Shown here piece by piece: positions 49,496-58,519 of a stretch of DNA of 64,000 nt. This stretch comes from an uncultured Bryobacterales bacterium (GTDB lineage Bacteria > Acidobacteriota > Terriglobia > Bryobacterales > UBA6623), in contig OX638379.1 in assembly GCA_951813605.1 (NCBI GenBank), positions 4,972,062 to 5,036,061 of the forward strand, read 5' to 3'. Within the stretch, counting starts at the first letter, position 1. Each line of letters opens with the position of its first letter. Made by a program: the position numbers and the translations under genes. A model generated the notes under the pieces. It did no database searches. It had not been told where the DNA came from and saw only the letters and a list, made by a program, of their open reading frames with translations.

Positions 49496-49947
49496 TCGAT
49501 ACTGGATCTGGCCAACTCCGCAACGCCCATTCCAGTACTATGTCACAGCAATCCGAGCCGAGGCTGGGAGTTGGCGTTCAAGATCACTTTAGGGGGCCAT
49601 CGGGCATACCAACTGATCCTTTATCCTTGGCATCACAACCTCCGGTCAGTTCCGCGAGAGCAAAGACGGGCTTCTTGAACAGCGATTTGCGGAGATTGCC
49701 GAGGCGGTAGTCTATACCGTGCACCGCGGGCTCGCCCTAGACGTCGCAGGCGTTGGCCGGAGCCGTGGCGCGGCGACTCCTGAGAATGTCACGCGGCTGT
49801 TCCTGCAGCCATACGACCAGAACTCACTTCGAGTTGGTGTAAATTGCAGCCCCCCAACGCCGAATGCCGGAACGGGTTTGGAATCCAATCAGTTCAATAC
49901 GGTGTAGCTACTAAGACAGCAACGGCCATTTTCACGATTCTAAGATT
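49496..49947. other. Intergenic region, about 450 bases
   Basis: Lies upstream of the sulfatase and downstream of the spermidine-synthase-like gene. A plus-strand frame ending at 49907 reads ENVTRLFLQPYDQNSLRVGV, which looks protein-like, but I cannot assign it and it has no clear start; it may be a remnant. Confidence 0.4.
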
Positions 49948-51639
49948 TCATCGCATCCAGCTTTCGGTGAGATAATATCGAAGTAGAACAGGTGCCATAA
50001 GAGTGTTGACTTCGTCGTTCTGCGATTCTAATGCACCCTTGCCGAAGGAGACTGCTGCCTTTAATCGCTCTGGGGTTAGGTAGCGTAGCGCCTCCTCGCT
50101 TACGGCGAATTCCTGCAGCTGCATGAGACGGCTCACCAGTTGGCGTTCTGTCTCACCCGTCGCCCACGCGAGTATCCATCCCCAATCTCCAAAACTCGGC
50201 ACATTGTCGTGATAAGGAAGGGCCTTGTATCCTGCGCTCCGAATTGTCCTCAGAATACACAGGAAAGCCTCCTTTGCGTGATAAGGCGATGTGGCTTGCA
50301 CTGCGATCACCGCCCCGGGAGCAAGCAAGCGATTCAGCTTCAGATAAAACTCCCGACTATACAGCTTTACTAGTTCGACGGAATTCGGGTCTGGCAAGTC
50401 AATCAATACGGCGTCATACATGCCATGCAAGTTTTCCAAGATCTTGTCGGCGTCGACCGTGTAGACATTTACCTGGGCCGCTTCCGACAATACGTCTTCA
50501 CTGTCAAGACCCAAGCCTCTCGCGTATTGGTAAATAGGACGTGTTCCCTCTTGTTCATAAGAGGGATCCAACGCCTTCGCCGACACGCGAACATCTTGGA
50601 ACGCTGCCTGATTCAATTCAGTCATAACGTCGTGGGTTCTGGCGAATTCAATCATGCCCGGGTCAATGTCAACTAGCGTCACTTCTCGAGTCTGCGTGTG
50701 TTTTAATACCTCCCGCAAAGCCAGTCCATCGCCGCCGCCGAGAATCAGCACTCGATCCCGTCCCATCGCCAAGGTCATTCCGGGGTGGACCAGCATTTCG
50801 TGATAAATACGCTCGTCCAGACTGGCAAACTGAAGATTGCCGTTAATATAGAGGCGGTAGTCGACAGGATTCACGGATGCGGTCAGGACAATGTGCTGGT
50901 ATTTCGTGGTTGCGGAGAAAGCGATCGGCTCGCTATAGAAGCGTTGTTCTAGAAGCCGATTCCAATCACGGTTCTGATAATAGCCGTATGCAAGACTAGC
51001 CGCAGTCAGGGATATCAGTGCTATAGATGCTATGCCACGCGAAGCGACTCGATGATAAGAAAAGTAAGAGTAGGTGACAAAGGCAACTGCAAAGTTCATG
51101 CCGGCGACGAAGAAACTGATTTCCGTAAGGGGGAAATACTTCAACAAGACATAGACCCAAACAACTGCCCCGACGAAGGCCCCTAGATAGTCCGTGCTAA
51201 ACACTGAAGCAATGTTGGACTTGAGCATTGGCACGTAATTCCGGTTGAGACGGAGGACTAGCGGAATCTCGAGCCCGATCAGAAACCCGATCGACAGAAT
51301 GAAAAAATATTGAACTGCGATGAAATGGATTTCCATCGTGGCGTACGCTGCGTATACTGCGATTGGCGCGAAGCCGCCGAGAATAGCCAGTCCCACTTCG
51401 ACAAGCAAGAACTTTTCCACAAGGTTTTCGTCGCTGATCTTTCTCTGCCACACGCTCGCGATTCCCATCATCAACATCATGAGCGAAATCGTGACGGAGA
51501 ACTGCTCGATGCTGTTGCCGAGGATGAATGTCGCTACGGTGCTAAGTATGCATTCGAAGATGAATCCGCTCGCTCCGGTCAAGAACATCGACGATGCCAG
51601 GAGGATCGTCGCAACTCGTGGTCGAATGGCGGTTGGCAT
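49948..51639 (-). CDS. Membrane-anchored spermidine synthase-like protein
   Basis: 563 residues. The first ~235 form about seven transmembrane helices (for example ILLASSMFLTGASGFIFECI, VQYFFILSIGFLIGLEIPLV, SFFVAGMNFAVAFVTYSYFS). The C-terminal half is an aminopropyltransferase-type methyltransferase fold: QHIVLTA, DYRLYINGNLQF, ERIYHEMLVHPGM, RVLILGGGDGLALREVL (cofactor loop GGGDG near 310), VDIDPGMIEFAR, and YDAVLIDLPDPNSVELVKLY in place of the soluble enzyme's catalytic DxxDP region. Soluble SpeE transfers aminopropyl from decarboxylated AdoMet to putrescine; whether this membrane form makes polyamines is not established. No AdoMet decarboxylase gene is nearby. Base composition is visibly less GC-rich than its neighbours, hinting at transfer. 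It is divergent from the flavoprotein gene, 142 bases apart. Confidence 0.88.
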   Translation of the reverse strand: MPTAIRPRVATILLASSMFLTGASGFIFECILSTVATFILGNSIEQFSVTISLMMLMMGIASVWQRKISDENLVEKFLLVEVGLAILGGFAPIAVYAAYATMEIHFIAVQYFFILSIGFLIGLEIPLVLRLNRNYVPMLKSNIASVFSTDYLGAFVGAVVWVYVLLKYFPLTEISFFVAGMNFAVAFVTYSYFSYHRVASRGIASIALISLTAASLAYGYYQNRDWNRLLEQRFYSEPIAFSATTKYQHIVLTASVNPVDYRLYINGNLQFASLDERIYHEMLVHPGMTLAMGRDRVLILGGGDGLALREVLKHTQTREVTLVDIDPGMIEFARTHDVMTELNQAAFQDVRVSAKALDPSYEQEGTRPIYQYARGLGLDSEDVLSEAAQVNVYTVDADKILENLHGMYDAVLIDLPDPNSVELVKLYSREFYLKLNRLLAPGAVIAVQATSPYHAKEAFLCILRTIRSAGYKALPYHDNVPSFGDWGWILAWATGETERQLVSRLMQLQEFAVSEEALRYLTPERLKAAVSFGKGALESQNDEVNTLMAPVLLRYYLTESWMR

Positions 51640-51781
51640 CTACAAGGATGGTGAAAAGCCCTGGGGGTTGGTTGCTGCCGAACAAGCAGATAGTGAGGTA
51701 TAAAGCGCCCTTTGAGGCAATCAGAGCACGTACCTCATCGTACCATCAAATGCGCAGTCTGCCGAGACCTACAATGAGGTT

Positions 51782-53353
51782 GTGTCCACGTCAGCGTCGA
51801 GACGGACGCTACTGAAGTCGGCGGTCGTGGCGGGAGGCGCGTCTGTTGCCGCGTCCGTCGCTTTTCTATTTAGGCGACCGCGACCCACGGCGGGTGCCTT
51901 CGTCGACCGCAGCAGCATTGTCGGGCACCGGATCCGTGACGGAGAACCGTTTTCCCGCACGGCTGAGCGGGACAGGATTCCGGTCGTAATCGTTGGCGGC
52001 GGAATCGCCGGACTTTCCGCGGCCTGGCGGATGCGGCGGTTGGGTTTTGATGAATTCGTTCTTCTGGAACTGGAGGAAGCCGTCGGCGGCAACTCCCGTT
52101 CAGGGAGCAACGAGATTAGCGCCTACCCTTGGGGAGCCCATTACGTGCCCGTGCCCGACCGTCGGATTCCCCTTGTCGAGGAACTGTTCAGCGAACTCGG
52201 CGTGCTGAAGGACGGGCGCTGGGATTCGGATCACTTAAGCCGCGACCCGCTAATCCGATTGTTCGTTGACGGCGAATGGACTCCAGGAATCGAGCCGGGG
52301 CCTTCGTCCTCGCAAGCCGCGCACGACCAATTCGATAGGTTTTGGGAGCACATCGAATACTACCGCCAGGGCGGGGAATTCTCGATTCCCATCCGGTCCC
52401 CTAGGGCCACTGCTGGACTTGATTCGATTTCCATGAAGACTTGGATGGTCGAGCAGGGCTTCTTCCATGACCGACTTCGCTGGTATGTGGACTACGCCTG
52501 TCGAGACGACTACGGATGCTCCTATGAGCAAGCTTCAGCTTGGGCGGGCATCCATTATTTTGCGGCACGGCCGGAGAGCGACGAAGGATATCTCACTTGG
52601 CCGGAAGGCAACGGCTGGATCGTGAATCGCATGAAGGAGAAGCTGGACCCGTGGGTGCGCACAGGGGCGCCGGTGCGACAGATCAGAAACTTGGACAAGC
52701 GGCTGGAGGTCGTTACCGGCCGGATCACCTACGAGTGCGACGCCGTAGTGTTTGCCGCGCCCACTTTCCTAGCTCCGTACCTTATTCCGGATTTAGCCCA
52801 GGAGTTGCCGCACCTAGGGAGTTTCGGATATTCGCCTTGGTACACGGCAAACCTCTTCATTGACGAGCCTCCAAGAGAACGAGCCGCTCCGCCTTCTTGG
52901 GAGAACGTCATTTACGACTCGGCTGGCTTAGGTTACGTGATCGCCACTCACCAGGTTGTCGACGCGCCCGCCGCGCCTACCGTTTGGACTTACTACCGCG
53001 CCTTGACGCAACGAAACCCTCGAATCGAGCGGCAAGCCCTCCTGGATCTCCCTTGGAGCGCCCGCAAGGAGGAAGTACTCTCCGACCTCGAGCAAGCCCA
53101 TCCGAACATACGAGACTGCGTTGCGCGGGTCGACATCATGCGGCTTGGCCACGGCATGATTCGCCCGCGGCCGGGCTTTTTGACCTCAACCGTGCGGCAG
53201 CGACTTGCCGACTGGCAGGGGCCTGTCCAGTTTGCCAATTCCGACTTGAGCGGGATTTCGATTTTCGAAGAGGCGCAGTATCGCGGGGTGCGGGCGGCGG
53301 AGAGGGTGCTTGACAGGCTCGGCTATCGCGAGCTAGAGCATGCGCCCGCTTAG
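51782..53353 (+). CDS. Tat-exported FAD-dependent amine oxidase-like oxidoreductase
   Basis: 523 residues from a GTG at 51782. Twin-arginine signal SASRRTLLKSAVVAGGAS. FAD Rossmann motif PVVIVGGGIAGLSAAWRMRR (about residue 67), followed by ELEEAVGGNSRSG as in flavin amine oxidases and protoporphyrinogen-oxidase relatives. The middle part contains YPWGAHYVPVPDRRIPLVEE and DYACRDDYGCSYEQASAWAG. The C-terminal FAD block is VQFANSDLSGISIFEEAQYR. It most likely oxidises an amine or related substrate in the periplasm; polyamines are a logical guess given the adjacent spermidine-synthase-like gene. It faces away from that gene across a 142-base divergent promoter region. Confidence 0.85.
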   Translation: MSTSASRRTLLKSAVVAGGASVAASVAFLFRRPRPTAGAFVDRSSIVGHRIRDGEPFSRTAERDRIPVVIVGGGIAGLSAAWRMRRLGFDEFVLLELEEAVGGNSRSGSNEISAYPWGAHYVPVPDRRIPLVEELFSELGVLKDGRWDSDHLSRDPLIRLFVDGEWTPGIEPGPSSSQAAHDQFDRFWEHIEYYRQGGEFSIPIRSPRATAGLDSISMKTWMVEQGFFHDRLRWYVDYACRDDYGCSYEQASAWAGIHYFAARPESDEGYLTWPEGNGWIVNRMKEKLDPWVRTGAPVRQIRNLDKRLEVVTGRITYECDAVVFAAPTFLAPYLIPDLAQELPHLGSFGYSPWYTANLFIDEPPRERAAPPSWENVIYDSAGLGYVIATHQVVDAPAAPTVWTYYRALTQRNPRIERQALLDLPWSARKEEVLSDLEQAHPNIRDCVARVDIMRLGHGMIRPRPGFLTSTVRQRLADWQGPVQFANSDLSGISIFEEAQYRGVRAAERVLDRLGYRELEHAPA

Positions 53354-53519
53354 TGGTTGACGCTCTATGGCCGCATCGGGAAGTCGCGCCCTGTAGAGGA
53401 AGCCATTTGCCGAAGGCCCCCCTGCCGGATGGCCCCGATGGAAATTAACGAGCGGCTCCTTCGTCGAGGTTCCTGCTCGTTGCTCTCCGGATGCACTAGC
53501 GGGTCTCTCGTACTGCAGC

Positions 53520-54422
53520 CTAGGCCACTAGGGCTCCGATCATGATCGCAAGCGCGACCTGGGCGGCCACGGTCACCGAGCAGGCGGCGATGTTGCGGTC
53601 CCGCTCGACTTCGATTTTCAGAGTGGTGTTCGGTAAGAACGCCTTGTCGATCAGCCATTGGAATGGAATGAGTAGAACCATTCCCACGGCGGCGCTGACC
53701 GCGAACCCGACAATCCCCTCGATCCAACCTGTGAACGGGCCGGAGATTGCGAATCCGAGAATGATGCCCAGCGTGACCAGAGTTCCGCCGAGCATCAGGC
53801 CGGCGGCGGCGTTGCCGTCGCGGATCTCGTCCAGGCAGTTGAATGGCGTGGCCCATTCGTAGAGCATCGCGAAGACTACTAGCGCCACCTGTCCCATCGC
53901 GAAGAACGCTACCGAGGTGTGCCAGCCCCCGCCCTCTCCGTGGAAAGAGCCGTAAGCGATGAGTCCAGTGGCAACCAAAATGCCGAATTCCGCGAACCCG
54001 ACAGCGTCATTCCCTTCGTGTAGCTCTTGCGTGTTATGCACATTGCTGAGGACAATGCGCTCGGCCACGACCTGCGCAACGAAGAAAAAGACCAGCAGGA
54101 CCGCGAAGTAGCCCAGCATCTCTAGCGTGTTGTCCAGCACCGCGTCCCAGCCGGCGGTAAATCGCGTGACGCCCCCGCTCACCACTCCCGCTAGCCCGAG
54201 ACCGAAGCCGATGCCTAGTCCGCACCGACGCAATGCGACCGCAAGGTTGCTGCGTTCTTCGATCTGGTGGTCGACCGTCAGTTCGGGCGAGTCCTCTGCG
54301 CCCGTGCGCCGCATGGCAGAGAGAAAGGTCCGGTCGCTGACCGCCTTGGCGAGAAGGAGGATCAGGAACACGAATAACGTGTCCACTGCTCCTTGGATCA
54401 ATGTCTCGATGATTCGGATCAC
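53520..54422 (-). CDS. Tandem DUF350 membrane protein
   Basis: 300 residues with about eight transmembrane segments. The DUF350 helix pattern (acidic-x-x-x-N-x-A-x-x, then a glycine-rich helix) appears four times: EERSNLAVALRRCGLGIG (about 55), HEGNDAVGFAEFGILVATG (about 135), EIRDGNAAAGLMLGGTLV (about 199) and ERDRNIAACSVTVAAQ (about 273). A single DUF350 domain has two such helices, so this is a tandem duplication. E. coli YjfL belongs to the family; its function is unknown and it lies beside a PspA paralogue. It is the last gene of the minus-strand operon, 16 bases after the lipoprotein gene. Confidence 0.85.
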   Translation of the reverse strand: MIRIIETLIQGAVDTLFVFLILLLAKAVSDRTFLSAMRRTGAEDSPELTVDHQIEERSNLAVALRRCGLGIGFGLGLAGVVSGGVTRFTAGWDAVLDNTLEMLGYFAVLLVFFFVAQVVAERIVLSNVHNTQELHEGNDAVGFAEFGILVATGLIAYGSFHGEGGGWHTSVAFFAMGQVALVVFAMLYEWATPFNCLDEIRDGNAAAGLMLGGTLVTLGIILGFAISGPFTGWIEGIVGFAVSAAVGMVLLIPFQWLIDKAFLPNTTLKIEVERDRNIAACSVTVAAQVALAIMIGALVA

Positions 54423-54438
54423 AAGTCTTCCTCCGTCT

Positions 54439-56049
54439 CTACTTGCCGCTGGCCCCGAACGAACCGCCGCGACTGCTAGGCCCCGCGCCTCGCACCGAGG
54501 AAGGTGCCTGCCGTAGTCCGCCGCTCCGAGCGAACGTCGACCCCCGCATCTTCGGCGAGGTCTGTACCGTTTGGCTCCTGCTGCCCCACCGCGGTGCAGA
54601 GGCCGTGCCCCCGTAATAGGGGCGCGATCCTCGGTAATCTCTGGACCAACTGTTCCAATCGTTCCTGCCGTAGCTCATGGGCGACCCAAACAGCGTCCTG
54701 TAGAACAGGTAGGGCCCGACCCACGTCCAGACCGAGCCGCCCGAACCGTCGGAAGTCCATCGCCCGTAGTGCGGATTCCCCACATAGGCCATGCCGGGGG
54801 GAGCCGCATGCGTGAGCTTTTCCGACTCGAAGGAGCCGAAAGGCTTTGCCTCGACGTCCATTCCGAGGTTGTCGAGGTTGCCGATGTAAAGGTCCGCGCT
54901 AACTTCCGTCCAGTCCGTTTCGGTCGTTTTTCCGTTCTCTTGGACCAAGTACTTGTGAAAGTACCGGGAATCGGATTTCTCGACCCAGAATTCTGCGGCA
55001 TTGTCCCCGCCGGGCCATTGCCGGACCGGATCGATCCCAAGCGACTGCCAGCGCCCGCGATCAACTCCGTAAGACAGGCTGAACTTCGTCCCCAGCCATC
55101 CGGAACTCAGCTTTGCCACAGAGCCCGAAACGTCCATGAAGTGGTTGAATGTCTCCGCATCCACTTTGCTGATTTGGAAATCGGTATTGTGCAGTCTCGG
55201 GTAGTCATACGATTCGTCCCAGCTCTGGCGGCGGATGACAAGGCCATACTCGACCTTCATGTCCATCAGGGTTCGCGAATAGCCGCGATCCAGTTCCGCT
55301 AGCATCGCTTGCACGCCGGGATCGCTCTTTCGGAATTCATCCCAGTTCGTGCGCACTTTTTCGCAGGAGTCCCCTAAGACCGCGAGGTCCGCATCGCCTC
55401 CGGAATCGAGCTTCTTGAACTCGCTAGCCGCCGAAGCCGCCGCTTCCGAGGATGTGTCGAAGAGAGCGCGTAGCGGGGCGGTCAGCCGGTCGATATCCTC
55501 GGCGCGCGCGGAGTGATTCCGTTTCGCCTCGTTAGCTCTCGTCTCCAGTCCGGGGTAGGCATTCTTAAACCCGGCCAGCGTCGCTTCACAGTCCTTCATC
55601 ACTTGATCGGACTGCTTAGCGACCTTGACCAGGAAGTCGCGCCTAGCAGTCCATTCCTGGGCGGAGTTGCGGGCTCCGGCTAGCAACGGAGGAATCTTCA
55701 GGAGTTCGCTCCGTATCGGATCGGCGTAATAGGGCGAATCTCGCTCGATCAACGGCAGGACCTCGCCCGTGTAAATGCTTTCTGCGGAATTCAGCTTGGC
55801 CCGCGCCGCCGTGAAGCTGGCGCTCCATCTCTCGCGCTCGGCATATTTCTGGAGCGTCGCAAACTCGGCAGATTGCTGGAAGTCTCCGAATTGCTTCTCA
55901 AGATTGTCGGTCCGCTCGTTTTCCGCTTGGATGAGAGTCGCAGTGCTTTCCGCCTGTTCCACGAGGTGCTCGGGGAGTCCCGCGCACCCGGCAAGAACAA
56001 CGGCTGGAACCGCCAATGTCACCTTCAAGAGTTGGCTTCGGTGCCTCAT
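54439..56049 (-). CDS. Coiled-coil lipoprotein of unknown function
   Basis: 536 residues. Lipobox VLAGC (Cys22) after VTLAVPAVVLAG. Residues about 25-260 are strongly helical and charged (ESTATLIQAENERTDNLEKQ, YAERERWSASFTAARAKLNS), so an extended coiled coil is likely. A compact region follows at about 270-440 (LHNTDFQISKVDAETFNHFM, WWGTKF-like SGWLGTKFSLSYG, WVEKSDSRYFHKYLVQENGK). The C-terminus (about 470-536) is rich in Gly, Ser, Arg and Tyr (RDYRGSRPYYGGTASAPRWG) and ends GGSFGASGK. No known family recognised. Its place inside the DUF350/DUF4178/TelA operon suggests an outer-membrane-anchored component of the same envelope system. Confidence 0.8.
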   Translation of the reverse strand: MRHRSQLLKVTLAVPAVVLAGCAGLPEHLVEQAESTATLIQAENERTDNLEKQFGDFQQSAEFATLQKYAERERWSASFTAARAKLNSAESIYTGEVLPLIERDSPYYADPIRSELLKIPPLLAGARNSAQEWTARRDFLVKVAKQSDQVMKDCEATLAGFKNAYPGLETRANEAKRNHSARAEDIDRLTAPLRALFDTSSEAAASAASEFKKLDSGGDADLAVLGDSCEKVRTNWDEFRKSDPGVQAMLAELDRGYSRTLMDMKVEYGLVIRRQSWDESYDYPRLHNTDFQISKVDAETFNHFMDVSGSVAKLSSGWLGTKFSLSYGVDRGRWQSLGIDPVRQWPGGDNAAEFWVEKSDSRYFHKYLVQENGKTTETDWTEVSADLYIGNLDNLGMDVEAKPFGSFESEKLTHAAPPGMAYVGNPHYGRWTSDGSGGSVWTWVGPYLFYRTLFGSPMSYGRNDWNSWSRDYRGSRPYYGGTASAPRWGSRSQTVQTSPKMRGSTFARSGGLRQAPSSVRGAGPSSRGGSFGASGK

Positions 56050-56070
56050 GCTCGGAATCCCTCCTAGGGT

Positions 56071-56670
56071 TTAAACGCTGGCTACGAGTTCGTGCTCCTC
56101 AAGCGGTCGAGTTGGTGCGGGAATTCGGATGTCAGTGCTGCTCAGCACAACCAGTCCCTCCGACGAATAGCAGTGGGCGGTCCGGGCCTTGACGCCCTCC
56201 GCGGTCAACCTCGCCCAGACCAGGGTTTCGGCTGTGCCCGCGCCACCCTCGGGTGACGGGAACTCGAATGCCAAGCCGACCTCAGCTGGCACCATCGACG
56301 CGAAATCGATCAACTCGCGCAGGCCGCCTAACTCACCGTCGGCCAACTCGCTAGAGACGACTCTGGCTTCGAACCGGTAGCGTCCAGTGTCCCTCACGGC
56401 ATGTTCGATGGCAGCCTCGCCCGGCCGCCAAACTGCCAGTGTCCGCCCTGCGGGTGCGGGTTGGCAGGCAAGCAGTTCGGTCAGAGCAGCTCCGTTGCTC
56501 CGCACTTGCATCCAATGGCTGCACCCGATTACGGCCGCGTCAACCTCGATTCCGCTGCAATGCGCCCTGCCGTGTGCGAATACGGTGAAGCCCGAACGGT
56601 CCACGAAGCCATCGTAGAGTCGCAGCCGCAAGGCAAATGCGGACGTGTCCTCGTAGCGGGCGTCAGTCAC
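56071..56670 (-). CDS. DUF2617 family protein
   Basis: 199 residues. The sequence follows the DUF2617 pattern: RYEDTSAFALRLRLYDG at the start, AAVIGCSHWMQVR, ALTELLACQPAPAG, RYRFEARVVSSEL, VGLAFEFPSPEGGAGTAETL and VKARTAHCYSSEGLVVLSST. No signal peptide, so probably cytosolic. No function is known to me for the family; it recurs beside DUF4178, DUF350 and spermidine-synthase-like genes. The ATG overlaps the stop of the DUF4178 gene by 4 bases, implying coupled translation and possibly a complex. Confidence 0.8.
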   Translation of the reverse strand: MTDARYEDTSAFALRLRLYDGFVDRSGFTVFAHGRAHCSGIEVDAAVIGCSHWMQVRSNGAALTELLACQPAPAGRTLAVWRPGEAAIEHAVRDTGRYRFEARVVSSELADGELGGLRELIDFASMVPAEVGLAFEFPSPEGGAGTAETLVWARLTAEGVKARTAHCYSSEGLVVLSSTDIRIPAPTRPLEEHELVASV

Positions 56671-57278
56671 TCGCCACCTTCCTTGACCAGCACCTCGATG
56701 GCCTTGGGGTCGAGGTAGGCACTGAGAATCACGTTGTGCTCGTAGCCCTCGTTTGCATTACCCCATTCCTCGACGCCGAGAAACATCCGGCGATTGTCGT
56801 TCGCGAAAAGATACTGATGGAAGTGCTTGCCCTGGCTGGCGCCGTCGCGGAAAAAGGTGACCGCCGAGTCCTCGTGATAGCGGAAGGTCGTGCCGCCGTA
56901 TTGCACCTTGCCGCCCCCGTCCTCCGAGACCTCCCACAGATGCTCCTTGTCCCGCAGGCCGACTTGATCGAAGCTCAGCGTCTCTCTTGAAACGTAGACC
57001 GAAACCTCGTCCTCTTTCTCCCACTCCAGATACTGGGTCGTGCCATCGTTCAAGCAGTACAGAATCAGTTCCGGCCACCGCGCCCCTTCCCGCTCGTAGG
57101 TGTTCATTCCGGTGACGCGGTACGAGCTGCCCTCGAAACGTAAGTAACCGCCGATCCCCACATCCTCTATCGAGACGCGATAGCGATCGGTCGGCGTAAT
57201 CGGCGCCGGCATCTGGCGTACCGACGCGAACTGCTGGTCGAAGCGGGCACGCTCGGCGGGTTTGAGCAGGGTGGCCAT
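56667..57278 (-). CDS. DUF4178 domain protein
   Basis: 203 residues from the ATG at 57278; the open frame continues upstream only as a shadow of the TelA gene. Text includes TDRYRVSIEDVGIGGYLRFE, GSSYRVTGMNTYEREGARWP, YLEWEKEDEVSVYVSRETLS and VQYGGTTFRYHEDSAVTFF, the beta-rich DUF4178 pattern of tandem small barrels. No signal peptide or transmembrane helix. It overlaps the DUF2617 gene by 4 bases and starts 29 bases after the TelA-like stop. Function is unknown; the family is repeatedly found with DUF350 and polyamine-synthase-like genes. Confidence 0.82.
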   Translation of the reverse strand: MATLLKPAERARFDQQFASVRQMPAPITPTDRYRVSIEDVGIGGYLRFEGSSYRVTGMNTYEREGARWPELILYCLNDGTTQYLEWEKEDEVSVYVSRETLSFDQVGLRDKEHLWEVSEDGGGKVQYGGTTFRYHEDSAVTFFRDGASQGKHFHQYLFANDNRRMFLGVEEWGNANEGYEHNVILSAYLDPKAIEVLVKEGGE

Positions 57279-57307
57279 CGGATTCGCGCCTTCATCAATC
57301 GGAGCGT

Positions 57308-58498
57308 CTATTCGCCAGCCGCCGTCAGGGCTCCCGGGATGTCCCCGGCGGGAAGCTCTTTGGCGGCTCTTAGCGCCTCGACCTTCGGCTCGAGGGCGGA
57401 GGACATCCGAGTCAGCTCCGCAATGCCGGCCCGCGCCTTCTCGGTTCCCGCAGTGCGAATCTTTTCCATCTCGTCCATCGCGCCGACTAACGTGTTGTAG
57501 GCATTCTTGACCCGGTCCAAGGCGATCACAGGGTTGTTCTGCATCTCCCCGATTTCCGCGGTCTGCCGCCCGATCGCGGCTGCATTGGCCTCGAGCATCG
57601 CGGCGGTGCTGTCCTGCACCTGCTTGACCGCGCTCGCGATCTGCTTTTGGTTCGCCAGGGCCGCTTGAATGGCGAGGCCGACCGTCAGCAGGCTCTGCGT
57701 CACCATGACCGTGCGGTCGATCTGGTCGCACAGCGCGTCGTTGTTCTGCAGCGTCATGTCGATCGACACGAAGAACTGCATGTTGACCTGCTCCATGGTC
57801 CGCAGGTCCTGCACGCGCATGGCGACCTTGTGCATCATTGCTTGCAGCTTCTGACGCTCGGCCGACTCGGAGACCTCGACCGCGGCGTCCTCGAGCTTCG
57901 TCCATAGGAGCTCGCCCACGTAGGCGCTCTGCTGCACGCCTTGCTGGGCCAGATGAACCTGGTCGTAGAGCTGCTCCAGCTCGGCGCTGTCCATGAGCAG
58001 CTTGTCCTTTCCGTGGCGCAGGCCGTTCATGATGTGATCGATCTGGGTTTGCACCGACTCGTACTTGACGGCGACGCGCTTGAGGACCTTGCCGACGCCC
58101 GGGGCTTTGCCGAGCCACTTGGCGATGCCGCTCGGCTGGCCCAGCACCTGCGGGTTGATTTCGTCCATCGTGTGGCGCAGGTCGATCAGCGTCTTCGGGA
58201 TTTCCCCGCCCTCGCCTTCCAGCTGCTTGAGCATGGTGCCGACGCGAGTCTTGAGCAGGCCGATCTCCTTGGATGCGCGCTGTTGCTCGCGCACGCCCAT
58301 CGCGCTGACTTGGCGTGTCAGCTTGCGGTCGCCCGGCCCGGCCAAGACGGCCGCAGCGAGTTCGTCGGCCTTTTCGGCGAGCTGGTGGCCCGACTGCTCG
58401 TCTAGTCCCTTCGGCCGCGTCGCGGTCACTGCAGTCGGGGCCGCGGCCGGCACGTTCCCTGCATTAGTTTCGGATTGAACGGATTCAGTTGTGCTCAT
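57308..58498 (-). CDS. TelA-like toxic anion resistance family protein
   Basis: 396 residues, highly helical and soluble. TelA/KlaA family blocks are visible: FSL-like RKLTRQVSAMGVREQQRASK, IGLLKTRVGTMLKQLEG, KRVAVKYESVQTQIDHIMNG, GKDKLLMDSAELEQLYDQVH, LRTMEQVNMQFFVSIDMTLQ, NNDALCDQIDRTVMVTQSLL and TVGLAIQAALANQKQIASAV. Plasmid TelA/KlaA gives tellurite resistance; chromosomal copies (B. subtilis YaaN) are thought to act in envelope stress. It is 21 bases downstream of an XpaC-like gene, the same pairing as xpaC-yaaN in B. subtilis. Confidence 0.9.
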   Translation of the reverse strand: MSTTESVQSETNAGNVPAAAPTAVTATRPKGLDEQSGHQLAEKADELAAAVLAGPGDRKLTRQVSAMGVREQQRASKEIGLLKTRVGTMLKQLEGEGGEIPKTLIDLRHTMDEINPQVLGQPSGIAKWLGKAPGVGKVLKRVAVKYESVQTQIDHIMNGLRHGKDKLLMDSAELEQLYDQVHLAQQGVQQSAYVGELLWTKLEDAAVEVSESAERQKLQAMMHKVAMRVQDLRTMEQVNMQFFVSIDMTLQNNDALCDQIDRTVMVTQSLLTVGLAIQAALANQKQIASAVKQVQDSTAAMLEANAAAIGRQTAEIGEMQNNPVIALDRVKNAYNTLVGAMDEMEKIRTAGTEKARAGIAELTRMSSALEPKVEALRAAKELPAGDIPGALTAAGE

Positions 58499-58519
58499 GC
58501 GCTCCTCTGTTCGTGGGCC

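Noticed and set aside
49719..49907. 62-codon plus-strand frame (ENVTRLFLQPYDQ)
   Set aside because: Protein-like in part but with no assignable family or supported start; mentioned only in the intergenic entry.
57279..58118. 280-residue N-terminal extension of the DUF4178 protein
   Set aside because: It is a shadow of the TelA gene in another frame; conserved sequence starts at the ATG at 57278.
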